Shown here one piece after another: positions 1-6,671 of a stretch of 17,690 bases of DNA. The notes below the pieces were generated by a model. The model made no database searches, was not told the origin of the DNA, and saw only the letters and a list, made by a program, of their open reading frames with translations. The first letter of the stretch is position 1. The number at the start of each line of letters is the position of its first letter. This DNA comes from an uncultured Clostridia bacterium (lineage in GTDB: Bacteria; Bacillota; Clostridia; UBA1381): NCBI GenBank assembly GCA_910578235.1, contig CAJTPP010000034.1, positions 7,768 through 25,457 on the forward strand. The letters run 5' to 3'. The position numbers and the translations under genes were made by a program.

Positions 1-1959
1 ACCGCCCGCCGTAATGCGGGCGCATCTGCCCGGATGGAATGTCGGATTATCCGATACAGCCTCATATCTGACATTATCCGCGTGCAGTTTTCTGAACAAG
101 CTTTCGCATATACCTTTTATATCATAGAAGTCTGTCTTTCCTCCGTATATGCCGAGAGTAATTTTTATCATCTCATCGGGAAGCTCGTTATTCTGTGACG
201 GAACAAATACTTTTCCTACCTCAAACAGCTTTGCAGACGCGTTTCTGTAATTATAATTTCTTGAAAGAATATCGAGCATGCTCGCTATCGTCGTTGTGCG
301 CATTACAGACGTATCCTCACCGAGCGGGTTCGTAATTTTAACAGTATTCCTTAAGTCACTGTCCAAAGGAATATTCAGCTTGTCAAAAACAGACGGGCTT
401 GTAAAAGTGTACGTGTAAATCTCATACATACCCTGCGACGTAAGCGCGTCGCACACCTCGTCCTGAGCTTTCTGACGGTCTGTTTTCCTGCCGCAGGTAG
501 CTTCGCCCGAAAGAAGCGTTACAGGAATTTTATCATAGCCGTAAAATCTTGCCACTTCCTCTGCAATATCCGCTTCCCCCTCCAAATCAGGTCTGAAAGA
601 CGGAGGTGTAACCGTCATACTATCAGTATCTACCTTAATCTCCAGAGCGTTAAATATTTTCACCATGTCCTCTGTCGGTATGTCTGTACCAAGGAAAGCG
701 TTGATTTTGTCGGGTCTGAACGGCAGAGTCTCCATATCTTTCACATTACCCATAACGTCAATCATACCGCCTACATTCTCGCCGCAGCCAAGCTGCTCAA
801 CAAGCTGACACGCGCGTTCAACCGCGGGAACCGTATTATTGTAATCCAGTCCTTTTTCATATCTTGACGAAGCTTCTGTCCTAAGTCCCACTCTCTGCGC
901 TGTAAGCCTTACAGAAGCGTCGTCAAATGTCGCGCTCTCAAACACAACGGTTGTCGTGTCGTCTTTTACCTCGCTGTTAAAGCCGCCCATTACACCGGCA
1001 ACCGCAACCGCTCTCTTACCGTCCGCGATTACAAGATCGTCCGCGGTAAGCGTTCTGTCCTGCTCGTCAAGAGTTTTTATAACCTCGCCGTCCTCCGCGC
1101 GCCTTACAATAATTTTATTATCCGCGAGATCACGCAGATCAAATGCGTGCATCGGCTGCCCGTATTCAAGCAGAACATAGTTTGTGATATCCACAATATT
1201 ATTTATAGGTCTTACGCCGCACGCGCGCAGTCTTTCCTGCATCCACGACGGTGACGGACCAATTTTTACGTTCTTTACCATTCTCGCGCAGTAACGCTTG
1301 CATTTGTCCTTGTCAAGCACTTCCACACTGACTGTGTCGGCTATATTCTCACCGTTCTCACTGAATTTCACCTCAGGAACAGTAAATTTCTTATTAAAGC
1401 TTGCCGCCGTTTCACGGGCGAGACCGATAATACTGAAGCAATCAGGACGGTTTGACGTAATCTCAAACTCGACAACTGTTTCATTCATACCGAATATATC
1501 TCTTATATCCCTGCCGATTTCTGTATCGTCAGGCAAAATCAAAATACCGTATTCAGGCTCATAACCGAGCATATCCTCGGTTATGCCAAGCTCGTCATGA
1601 GAACAAAGCATACCGTATGACTCAACACCCCTAAGCTTGCCTTTTTTTATTTTTCCGCCGGGAAGTACCGCACCTACAAGCGCCACGGGGACAATAATTC
1701 CCGCTTTTACGTTCGGCGCGCCGCATACAATCTGCAAAACCTCTCCTGTTCCCGCATCAACCGTGCATACATGCAAATGATCACTGTCGGGATGATCCTC
1801 GCATGTAAGCACCTTTCCTGTCACAACATCCTGTACAGCTTCTCCAATACTTTCCCAGCCCTCAACCTTTGAGCCTGTCATTGTAAGTCTGTCCGAATAT
1901 TCTTTTGGAGTAACGTCTATATCCATATAGTCGTTTAACCAACTCATAGGTAAATTCAT
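1..1959 (-). CDS. pheT: Phenylalanine--tRNA ligase beta subunit, 3'-truncated by the window edge
   Basis: The frame is open from the ATG at 1959 to position 1, giving the first 653 residues of a protein normally near 800. It begins MNLPMSWLNDYMDIDVTP, typical of bacterial PheT. Residues about 40-155 form the EMAP/OB tRNA-binding domain (HPDSDHLHVC, then IVCGAPNV). The B3/B4 editing-domain region follows, then a B5 domain around 400-475 (ending near ARFYGYDKIP) and the start of the catalytic-like core. PheT pairs with PheS as an alpha2beta2 cytoplasmic enzyme that charges tRNA-Phe and edits mischarged Tyr. The start codon shares one base with the stop of the upstream P-loop kinase gene (TAATG), so translation is probably coupled. 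Expression should depend on the T-box leader upstream of pheS. Confidence 0.97.
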   Translation of the reverse strand, partial: MNLPMSWLNDYMDIDVTPKEYSDRLTMTGSKVEGWESIGEAVQDVVTGKVLTCEDHPDSDHLHVCTVDAGTGEVLQIVCGAPNVKAGIIVPVALVGAVLPGGKIKKGKLRGVESYGMLCSHDELGITEDMLGYEPEYGILILPDDTEIGRDIRDIFGMNETVVEFEITSNRPDCFSIIGLARETAASFNKKFTVPEVKFSENGENIADTVSVEVLDKDKCKRYCARMVKNVKIGPSPSWMQERLRACGVRPINNIVDITNYVLLEYGQPMHAFDLRDLADNKIIVRRAEDGEVIKTLDEQDRTLTADDLVIADGKRAVAVAGVMGGFNSEVKDDTTTVVFESATFDDASVRLTAQRVGLRTEASSRYEKGLDYNNTVPAVERACQLVEQLGCGENVGGMIDVMGNVKDMETLPFRPDKINAFLGTDIPTEDMVKIFNALEIKVDTDSMTVTPPSFRPDLEGEADIAEEVARFYGYDKIPVTLLSGEATCGRKTDRQKAQDEVCDALTSQGMYEIYTYTFTSPSVFDKLNIPLDSDLRNTVKITNPLGEDTSVMRTTTIASMLDILSRNYNYRNASAKLFEVGKVFVPSQNNELPDEMIKITLGIYGGKTDFYDIKGICESLFRKLHADNVRYEAVSDNPTFHPGRCARITAGG

Positions 1960-2474
1960 TATTCACTCAATCCTTCCAAAAATTTATTTATAGCTTTTCT
2001 ACTCTTCAATATATAGATATCTTTACCTTGTTCCTTTAAAAACGCCATTAACTCAAGTTTCTTTTTATGATTTTTACGTCCGGCAAATAATATCCACTTC
2101 GCAAATTCAAAGTCAAATTTTTCCGTGCAGCCCTCGCCCATATCCGGACGTGTTTTTCCTTTATATATACGGCTGCGTCTCCATGCCTGATAAAAGCATG
2201 TAAAACGATTTACATTCACAAAAATCACCGTGTCAGCCAGTTCAAGACGCTCTCCCCAGTAAATCTTGCTGTAATTCCCCTCTATTATCCAGCGGTCTTG
2301 TTCTAACACCGGTTTTACCTTTTCTTTTTTATATTCCACTGTACTCTCCACCCAGTTCGGCAGCCAGTGAATTGAGTCGAAGTGTAACGGTTCTATACCG
2401 AGTATATCGCCCATTTTCCGCGCAAGCGTGGATTTACCGCCGCCTGCGTAACCGAAAATCATTATCCTGTCCAT
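1959..2474 (-). CDS. P-loop kinase-like protein (FlaR / DNA topology modulation family)
   Basis: A 171-residue cytoplasmic protein with a Walker A motif GYAGGGKST at residues 8-16. It has the family hallmarks of adenylate-kinase-like topology modulation proteins: LHFDSIHWLPNW early, IIEGNYSKIYWGERLELAD in the middle, and an RRSRIYKGKTRPDMGEGC segment followed by a hydrophobic FAKWI. The family is annotated as DNA topology modulation protein or adenylate kinase-like. Its true substrate is not known to me and the topology role is poorly supported. A good SD (AAAGG) precedes the ATG at 2474. The gene sits 23 bp after pheS, and its TAA overlaps the pheT ATG by one base. It therefore lies inside the pheST operon, which is unusual because these two genes are normally adjacent. 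Confidence 0.85.
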   Translation of the reverse strand: MDRIMIFGYAGGGKSTLARKMGDILGIEPLHFDSIHWLPNWVESTVEYKKEKVKPVLEQDRWIIEGNYSKIYWGERLELADTVIFVNVNRFTCFYQAWRRSRIYKGKTRPDMGEGCTEKFDFEFAKWILFAGRKNHKKKLELMAFLKEQGKDIYILKSRKAINKFLEGLSE

Positions 2475-2497
2475 TTACTGTCCTTTCTTATACTGGC

Positions 2498-3517
2498 CTA
2501 AAATTGACTCAGAAAACGAAGGTCATTCTCAAAAAATAATCTCAGGTCATTAATACCATACTTACCCATCGCAATTCTTTCCAGTCCGACGCCAAACGCA
2601 AACCCCGAGTATACCTCAGGATCAATACCGCAATTCCTGAGTACCTTCGGATGTACCATACCGCAGCCGAGAATTTCAATCCAACCCTCTCCCTTGCATA
2701 CGCCGCATCCTTTTCCGCCGCAGGAGAAGCAGGAAATATCAACCTCTGCGGAAGGCTCTGTGAACGGGAAATGATGCGGTCTGAAACGCACCCTTGTGTC
2801 ATCGCCGTACAGACGGTGTATGAACATTTCAAGCGTTCCTTTAAGATCCGCCATCGTCACGCCCTTATCCACGACAAGTCCTTCTATCTGATGAAAGACA
2901 GGCGAATGAGTAGCGTCCACCGCATCGCTTCTGTATACTTTGCCGGGAGCAATAATCCTGATCGGCGGCTTTGTTTTCTCCATAACCCGCACCTGCACGC
3001 CAGACGTCTGCGTTCTCAAAACTATATTATCACTTATATAAAACGTGTCCTGCGTATCGCGGGCCGGATGATTTGGAGGGATATTCAAAGCCTCAAAATT
3101 ATAATAATCCAGCTCTACCTCCGGACCGTCGGCAATCTCAAAGCCCATACCGATAAATGTATCCTTTATGTTGTTCATAACCTTTGTAAGCGGATGAAGC
3201 TGTCCCTCGTCCTGTGCTCTGCCCGGCATTGTCACATCAATGATCTCGGCTTTAAGCTTCGCCTCCTCTAATTTAGCGGCGATTTCCGATTTTTTTGTGT
3301 CAATATGATTTTCTATTGACGCGCGGATTTCATTTGCAAGCGCGCCTATTTTCGGTCTTTCCTCCGCGCTTAACGCTCCCATCCCCTTTAGCACGGCTGT
3401 AAGCTCGCCTTTTTTACCAAGAAATTTTATTCTCGCTTCCTCCAAAGCGTCCATATCAGACGCATTTTGCAGCACGCCGAGCGCGGCAGCTTTAATTTCT
3501 TCCAGTTTCTCTTTCAT
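2498..3517 (-). CDS. pheS: Phenylalanine--tRNA ligase alpha subunit
   Basis: Full length at 339 residues. Residues 1-90 form the N-terminal coiled-coil arm that binds tRNA. The class II catalytic core follows, with motif 2 around 195-210 (VYRSDAVDATHSPVFHQ), a four-cysteine cluster (C263, C266, C271, C274) typical of PheS proteins of this type, and motif 3 around 306-316 (GFAFGVGLERI). It is the catalytic subunit that activates Phe and transfers it to tRNA-Phe. It is the first gene of the operon and starts 140 nt after the T-box terminator. An AGGA lies just upstream of the ATG. The stop codon is TAG, which shows that amber is an ordinary stop in this genome. Confidence 0.98.
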   Translation of the reverse strand: MKEKLEEIKAAALGVLQNASDMDALEEARIKFLGKKGELTAVLKGMGALSAEERPKIGALANEIRASIENHIDTKKSEIAAKLEEAKLKAEIIDVTMPGRAQDEGQLHPLTKVMNNIKDTFIGMGFEIADGPEVELDYYNFEALNIPPNHPARDTQDTFYISDNIVLRTQTSGVQVRVMEKTKPPIRIIAPGKVYRSDAVDATHSPVFHQIEGLVVDKGVTMADLKGTLEMFIHRLYGDDTRVRFRPHHFPFTEPSAEVDISCFSCGGKGCGVCKGEGWIEILGCGMVHPKVLRNCGIDPEVYSGFAFGVGLERIAMGKYGINDLRLFFENDLRFLSQF

Positions 3518-3654
3518 ATCCTGTGATCCTTTCCATTAAATAATATAACTAAATTAAAATATACTCACTTCAGCGGACAGATTCCGCCTGATTATCCCGC
3601 GGAATATTGTGCAAGATAAGTGATGACTGATGTGGCTTTATACCACCGTATCAA

Positions 3655-3690
3655 ATCAAAAAACACTCCGTCCCTATAGGGACGAAGTGT
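3655..3690 (-). terminator. T-box-controlled terminator of pheST
   Basis: On the minus strand a stem CACTTCGTCCC / GGGACGGAGTG with a TATA loop is followed by six T residues. Its position immediately after the T-box makes it the regulated terminator, which competes with the antiterminator. The 140 nt from here to pheS hold one small hairpin (about 3574-3594) and nothing else I can identify. Confidence 0.9.
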
Positions 3691-4002
3691 GCAAACTCCG
3701 CGGTACCACCCGACTTCCGGTCAAAAACCGGCGCTCTGTCATGTATAACGGCACTACCCGCCGTCTGCTACGCACAAATTCAATATTTACACGTAAACAT
3801 TGATAATCCGAAATACACATAACAATAGATTAACGACTATCAGATTAAATATGCTTATACGTAAAATTTGTTTCACAAACGAAGCTCCGGAATGAAATTT
3901 CATCATATACCCTTACCGCACAGACTCTCAGCTAATAACCCGCGCTCTCTCCATGGCGGAATACAGACTACTTTGTTCCATCATTGCCTTTATTATTCAG
4001 TT
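3658..4002 (-). promoter_or_regulatory. T-box leader of pheST (tRNA-Phe sensing)
   Basis: On the minus strand the leader carries the T-box consensus GGGTGGTACCGCG (3699-3711) directly before an intrinsic terminator. Its UGGU can pair with the ACCA end of uncharged tRNA-Phe, whose discriminator base is A. The 5' stem I region lies around 3880-3970. A UUC triplet followed by A at 3896-3894 is the best specifier candidate, with a second UUC at 3892-3890. Binding of uncharged tRNA-Phe would stabilise the antiterminator and switch the operon on. The T-box and terminator are seen directly. The specifier choice is inference because I did not fold stem I fully. Confidence 0.93.
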
Positions 4003-4008
4003 ACCGAT

Positions 4009-4037
4009 ATTGTATCATTAAATTAAATATTTGTCAA
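4009..4037 (-). promoter_or_regulatory. Sigma-A-type promoter of pheST
   Basis: TTGACA (4037-4032), 17-bp spacer, TACAAT (4014-4009) on the minus strand. It lies directly upstream of the T-box leader, giving a transcript start near 4002. Confidence 0.88.
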
Positions 4038-4088
4038 TCCGTATTAATGTATTTTTAAATAAATTATCTATACAATATGATATTTTTC

Positions 4089-4117
4089 TTTACAAAATAT
4101 TATTGATATGATAAAAT
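4089..4117 (+). promoter_or_regulatory. Promoter of RNA copy 1
   Basis: TTTACA (4089-4094), 17-bp spacer, TAAAAT (4112-4117). The start point would fall at the first bases of the long hairpin (4123). It is divergent from the pheST promoter, with about 50 bp between the two. Confidence 0.75.
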
Positions 4118-4122
4118 ATTAC

Positions 4123-4317
4123 TGCGACATAAGTTAATATAAATACTTTTAGTGTAAGTTTGTTTTTTTGTTTACGGCAAAAATGCACGCTCTGTTTCAC
4201 ATACTTATATTAAAAGTATTGAAAACTTGTGTCGCAGCAATTGGAGCAGCGTTTTTCATGCGTCGTTTTGATGAAGCGGCGCATTTTTTATTGCGCGCAA
4301 ATAATAAACAAAGGAGG
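4123..4317 (+). ncRNA. Structured regulatory RNA, copy 1 (no gene attached)
   Basis: Basal helix 4123-4135 pairs with 4224-4236 (TGCGACATAAGTT / AACTTGTGTCGCA, one G-U pair). It continues in a second helix (AATACTTTTA... with ...TAAAAGTATT) up to the apical segment AAAAATGCACGCTCT at about 4179-4193. Downstream, GAGC and GCGTTTTT (4244-4256) can pair imperfectly with that loop. A terminator hairpin 4258-4268 / 4274-4284 is followed by a U-run. A GGAGG at 4313-4317 has no ATG after it. Instead, the promoter of copy 2 begins 10 nt later. It may be a stand-alone short RNA or an upstream module of the tandem array. Confidence 0.7.
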
Positions 4318-4327
4318 TATTTTTCCC

Positions 4328-4356
4328 TTGCAATATCACATTTATTGTGATAAAAT
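4328..4356 (+). promoter_or_regulatory. Promoter of RNA copy 2
   Basis: TTGCAA (4328-4333), 17-bp spacer, TAAAAT (4351-4356). The spacer region contains a TATCACA / TGTGATA inverted repeat (7 bp), which could be an operator. The identical arrangement precedes copy 3. Confidence 0.75.
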
Positions 4357-4360
4357 AGCT

Positions 4361-4558
4361 TTGCAAAATAAATCTAAATATCATTATACGATTATTAAGT
4401 ATGTATTTTTATATGCAAAAAATGCATGCTCTGTTTTCACATACTTTAATCGTATGTTGATAGATTTATTTTGCAACTTTTCGGAGCAGTGCATTTTCAT
4501 GCGTTGCTTTGATGAAGCGGCGCATTTTTTATTGCGCTTAAATAATAAACAAAGGAGG
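4361..4558 (+). ncRNA. Structured regulatory RNA, copy 2 (no gene attached)
   Basis: A perfect 16-bp basal helix joins 4361-4376 and 4461-4476 (TTGCAAAATAAATCTA with its complement). Its sequence is unrelated to the basal helices of the other copies. A second helix ATACGATTA.../...TAATCGTAT follows. The apical segment AAAATGCA-TGCTC (4419-4431) pairs with GAGCA-G-TGCATTTT (4484-4497), with a single bulged base. The terminator hairpin is 4499-4509 / 4515-4525 plus U-run. A competing local hairpin GTGCAT / ATGCGT (4489-4494 / 4499-4504) overlaps its 5' arm. GGAGG at 4554-4558 is followed by the copy 3 promoter and not by a gene. Confidence 0.75.
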
Positions 4559-4566
4559 TATTTCCC

Positions 4567-4595
4567 TTGCAATATCACATTTATTGTGATAAAAT
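4567..4595 (+). promoter_or_regulatory. Promoter of RNA copy 3
   Basis: TTGCAA (4567-4572), 17-bp spacer, TAAAAT (4590-4595), with the same TATCACA / TGTGATA inverted repeat as the copy 2 promoter. It drives the only copy in this tract with a gene attached. Confidence 0.75.
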
Positions 4596-4599
4596 AATT

Positions 4600-4811
4600 T
4601 TGTCACGTAAATTAAATATTTTTCAGTATATTTTTGTGTATACGTTTTTGTTTTGATAAAAATGCATACTCTATTTTTCGTATACAATAAATATATACTG
4701 TGTATTGAAATTTGCGTGACAGCTTCTTAGAGTATCGCGTTTTTTATGCGTTGCTTTAATGGAGCGGCGCATTTTTATTGCGCGTAAATAACAAACAAAG
4801 GAGGTGGAATT
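4600..4811 (+). ncRNA. Structured leader RNA, copy 3, of the DUF6809-like gene
   Basis: Basal helix GTCACGTAAATT / AATTTGCGTGAC (4602-4613 / 4709-4720, one G-U pair), then CAGTATATTTTT... with ...AAATATATACTG. The apical segment carries ATACTCTA (4666-4673), where other copies have TGCTC. The downstream strand has changed to match: TAGAGTAT at 4728-4735, a bulged C, then GCGTTTTT. This is a compensatory change supporting a real loop-to-downstream helix. The terminator hairpin is 4746-4756 / 4762-4772 plus U5. GGAGG (4800-4804) stands 7 nt before the ATG at 4812. Confidence 0.78.
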
Positions 4812-5072
4812 ATGAACATTTTAGAGAAGCTATATTACGGAGACATTAATCCAAAACAGTGGAAGATAAAAAATGATCAGCCGTACACCCGCGCCAAAAA
4901 CCGTTCAAACTAGCTCTATGAAGAGCTAAAGCACATGCTGACTGAAAATGAATTACATACCTTAGATCATATGCTGGAAACGCGCGACATAATGTCGGTA
5001 AGATCGAACATGCACGCTTTTTCAAAAGGCTTCAAAATGGGAATGTCATTTATCCTTGAAGCTATGGAATAG
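4812..5072 (+). pseudogene. DUF6809-like small protein gene with an in-frame amber stop
   Basis: From the ATG at 4812 with an ideal SD, the frame reads MNILEKLYYGDINPKQW, meets TAG at 4911-4913 (codon 34), then continues in the same frame to a TAG at 5070-5072. The second part contains MHAFSKGFKMGMSFILEAME. The whole would be 86 residues. Both halves align with the intact 90-residue protein at 10235-10507, and the amber codon falls opposite a Gln there, so one C-to-T change in CAG would explain it. It resembles small Clostridia proteins labelled DUF6809 (from memory). Function unknown. It is probably a recent pseudogene, since pheS shows TAG used as a normal stop. A restart at an internal ATG cannot be excluded. 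Confidence 0.75.
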
Positions 5073-5085
5073 CCCGCAACACTCA

Positions 5086-5121
5086 AAGAACCCGAATAAG
5101 CGACGGCTCGTTCGGGTTCTT
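5086..5121. terminator. Bidirectional terminator between the small gene and rplT
   Basis: An 11-bp stem AAGAACCCGAA / TTCGGGTTCTT (5086-5096 / 5111-5121), with TAATTTT after it on the plus strand and TTTG on the minus strand. It sits between convergent transcription units. Confidence 0.8.
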
Positions 5122-5138
5122 AATTTTAAAACTCAATA

Positions 5139-5492
5139 TTAAAGAGCGGACTTTGCTGTCTCAACAAGCTTTGCGAAAGCAGCGCTGTCAGCGATAGCAA
5201 TTTCAGAAAGACTCTTTCTGTTTAGGTCAATACCAGCCTTTTTAAGACCATTCATAAATGTTGAATAATTCATACCGTTCATTTTGCATGCGGCTGAAAT
5301 TCTTGTAATCCACAGACGGCGAAAATCTCTCTTTCTTCTCTTTCTGCCCACATAAGCGTTCTGCATCGAGCGCATAACAGCCTGATTTGCTACTCTGAAC
5401 TGCTTACTCTCAGCGCCGCGGAAGCCCTTAGCAAGCTTCAATATCTTCTTATGTCTTTTTCTTGTATTTAAAGCACCTTTTACTCTTGCCAT
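5139..5492 (-). CDS. rplT: 50S ribosomal protein L20
   Basis: 117 residues, the usual L20 length. It begins MARVKGALNTRKRHKKILKL and has the basic N-terminal helix followed by VGRKRRKRDFRRLWITRISA. It is an early 23S rRNA-binding assembly protein. In Firmicutes it also represses its own operon through the infC leader. It is the last gene of infC-rpmI-rplT, 22 bp after rpmI, with SD GAGAGG. Confidence 0.99.
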   Translation of the reverse strand: MARVKGALNTRKRHKKILKLAKGFRGAESKQFRVANQAVMRSMQNAYVGRKRRKRDFRRLWITRISAACKMNGMNYSTFMNGLKKAGIDLNRKSLSEIAIADSAAFAKLVETAKSAL

Positions 5493-5514
5493 TAGTTTCT
5501 ACCTCTCTTTCAGA

Positions 5515-5718
5515 TTATTTGTAAGGAATAAGCTTTTTGATAACTGCCGCGTTTGCCTTTGAGCAGTAAGCCTGTTTTCTCAGATGTCTTTTTCTCTTTG
5601 TTGTTTTCTTGTTCAGAATATGTCTTCTAAACGCTTTGTTCATCTTAACCTTACCATTTTTTGTGACGTTAAATCTTTTAGCAGCGCCTCTATGTGTCTT
5701 TATCTTAGTCTTAGGCAT
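5515..5718 (-). CDS. rpmI: 50S ribosomal protein L35
   Basis: 67 residues, beginning MPKTKIKTHRGAAKRFNVTK and very basic, typical of L35. Strong SD GGAAGGAG. A 136-nt gap separates it from infC. That gap can form hairpins (for example GCGTTGTG.../...CACGC around 5790-5825) and could hold a translational control element, but I cannot assign one. Confidence 0.99.
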   Translation of the reverse strand: MPKTKIKTHRGAAKRFNVTKNGKVKMNKAFRRHILNKKTTKRKRHLRKQAYCSKANAAVIKKLIPYK

Positions 5719-5854
5719 AGCTTTAACACTCCTTCCGGTATATAAAAATTGTCTTAAAATAACCCCACGGCGTTTATAAAATCAACTGTTTTCTACGCCT
5801 GTGAGCGTGTATGAACACAACGCTTCGCCCGCAAAAACAGGCCGCGCAGTTATG

Positions 5855-6367
5855 TTACGATAACGGTGCCAGAAACATTGTCATATTTCTGCCTTCAAGC
5901 TTGGCAGGCTTTTCTACGCTGCCCGCTTCCTTTGCCTGCTCGGCAAATCTTTCAAGAAGCGCGTATCCCATCTGCGAATGACTTACCTCACGGCCGCGGA
6001 AACGGACAATAACCTTAACCTTATCTCCTTTTTTCAGGAATTTAATAGCGTGATTGCACTTCGTGTTGAAGTCATTGGTATCTATAGACGGAGAAAGCTG
6101 AACCTCCTTGATATTAATAACTTTCTGGTTCTTTCTGTTCTCCTTTTCACGCTTGTTAAGCTCAAACTTATACTTTCCGTAATCCATAATCTTGCATACA
6201 GGCGGTTTTGCCTGCGGCGCAATTTTAACAAGATCCATGCCCTTTTCATACGCGATCTCCTGAGCTTCTCTTGAACTCATCATGCCAAGCTGCTCGCCGT
6301 CTGCCGAGACAACGCGTATTTCACTGTCACGAATTTGCTCATTGATTTGTAAATCATTCTTACTAAT
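5855..6367 (-). CDS. infC: Translation initiation factor IF-3 with AUU start
   Basis: The protein contains QINEQIRDSEIRVVSADG, then MMSSREAQEIAYEKGMDLVK and the C-terminal domain VKVIVRFRGREVSHSQMG. The first ATG in frame (6283) would remove conserved N-terminal residues. Reading back, the codon at 6367-6365 is ATT, preceded by AGGGAG at good SD distance, with an in-frame TGA two codons upstream of it. ATT is therefore the start, giving 170 residues, normal for IF-3. IF-3 rejects non-canonical starts, so a rare AUU start is the known autoregulatory device for infC. It is the first gene of the ribosomal operon. Confidence 0.96.
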   Translation of the reverse strand: MSKNDLQINEQIRDSEIRVVSADGEQLGMMSSREAQEIAYEKGMDLVKIAPQAKPPVCKIMDYGKYKFELNKREKENRKNQKVINIKEVQLSPSIDTNDFNTKCNHAIKFLKKGDKVKVIVRFRGREVSHSQMGYALLERFAEQAKEAGSVEKPAKLEGRNMTMFLAPLS

Positions 6368-6385
6368 GGTTAATCACTCCCTAAA

Positions 6386-6511
6386 AAAATTACAAAAAAA
6401 CGGCTGCAAACCGCATCCGTACACAAACTGATCTCTTATAAAGAAATCCGCTTATTTACCGCAAAGCCTTCGCCGTACGGTGAGAACGGAGCGTTCTGCT
6501 TGTTTTATTCC
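6386..6511 (-). promoter_or_regulatory. L20-type leader with attenuator upstream of infC
   Basis: The untranslated leader between the promoter and infC contains several hairpins: a GAACG/CGTTC stem near 6482-6497 and a TACGGCG...GCGGTA region. It ends in a CGG-A-TGC / GCA-G-CCG hairpin followed by seven T residues (about 6395-6417), which is an intrinsic terminator. By position and the known Firmicute mechanism, L20 probably binds this leader and promotes termination. The terminator is seen; the L20 role is by analogy. Confidence 0.75.
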
Positions 6512-6516
6512 TGAAT

Positions 6517-6545
6517 ATTATAACAGATATTCCATACAATGTCAA
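6517..6545 (-). promoter_or_regulatory. Sigma-A-type promoter of infC-rpmI-rplT
   Basis: TTGACA (6545-6540), 17-bp spacer, TATAAT (6522-6517) on the minus strand: a full consensus match, as expected for a ribosomal operon. Confidence 0.93.
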
Positions 6546-6671
6546 GAACTTTTTATAATAATCTTTATTTTTATTTCTGCCCTTATTTCCCGCTGTGTAT
6601 ATTATGTAACATTCAATATCAAACACTCATATTATATAGCACAAGAAGAACTGTAATAAGGAGGATGCACC

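Larger units (their letters stand above)
4089..4811 (+). repeat. Three tandem promoter + structured-RNA units
   Basis: Three direct, diverged copies of about 235 bp each (4089-4317, 4328-4558, 4567-4804). Each has a promoter, a long hairpin, a conserved apical segment (AAAAATGCA followed by YRCTCT), a terminator hairpin with a U-run, a GCGC-flanked second hairpin and a GGAGG. Only the third copy is followed by a gene. A fourth copy lies inside the dpaA-intervening element on the minus strand (10534-10748). The helical arms differ in sequence between copies yet stay complementary, so structure rather than DNA sequence is being conserved. Confidence 0.9.

Noticed and set aside
2651..3271. 206-residue plus-strand frame opposite pheS
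   Set aside because: pheS motifs are unambiguous on the other strand. This frame has no recognisable domain.
4229..4597. Plus-strand reading frames through the RNA copies (for example one starting MRCFDEAAHFLLR) as leader peptides or small proteins
   Set aside because: The frames are not kept between copies: after the shared Met-Arg, copy 3 stops after 13 codons and copy 4 after 4. The conserved bases are explained by hairpin pairing instead.
4089..4811. Tandem repeats as a CRISPR array
   Set aside because: Units are about 235 bp, diverged, contain promoters and terminators, and have no short constant repeat with unique spacers.
4911..4913. TAG as a pyrrolysine or recoded codon
   Set aside because: pheS ends in TAG, the relative has Gln at this position, and no recoding element is evident. 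A nonsense mutation is simpler.
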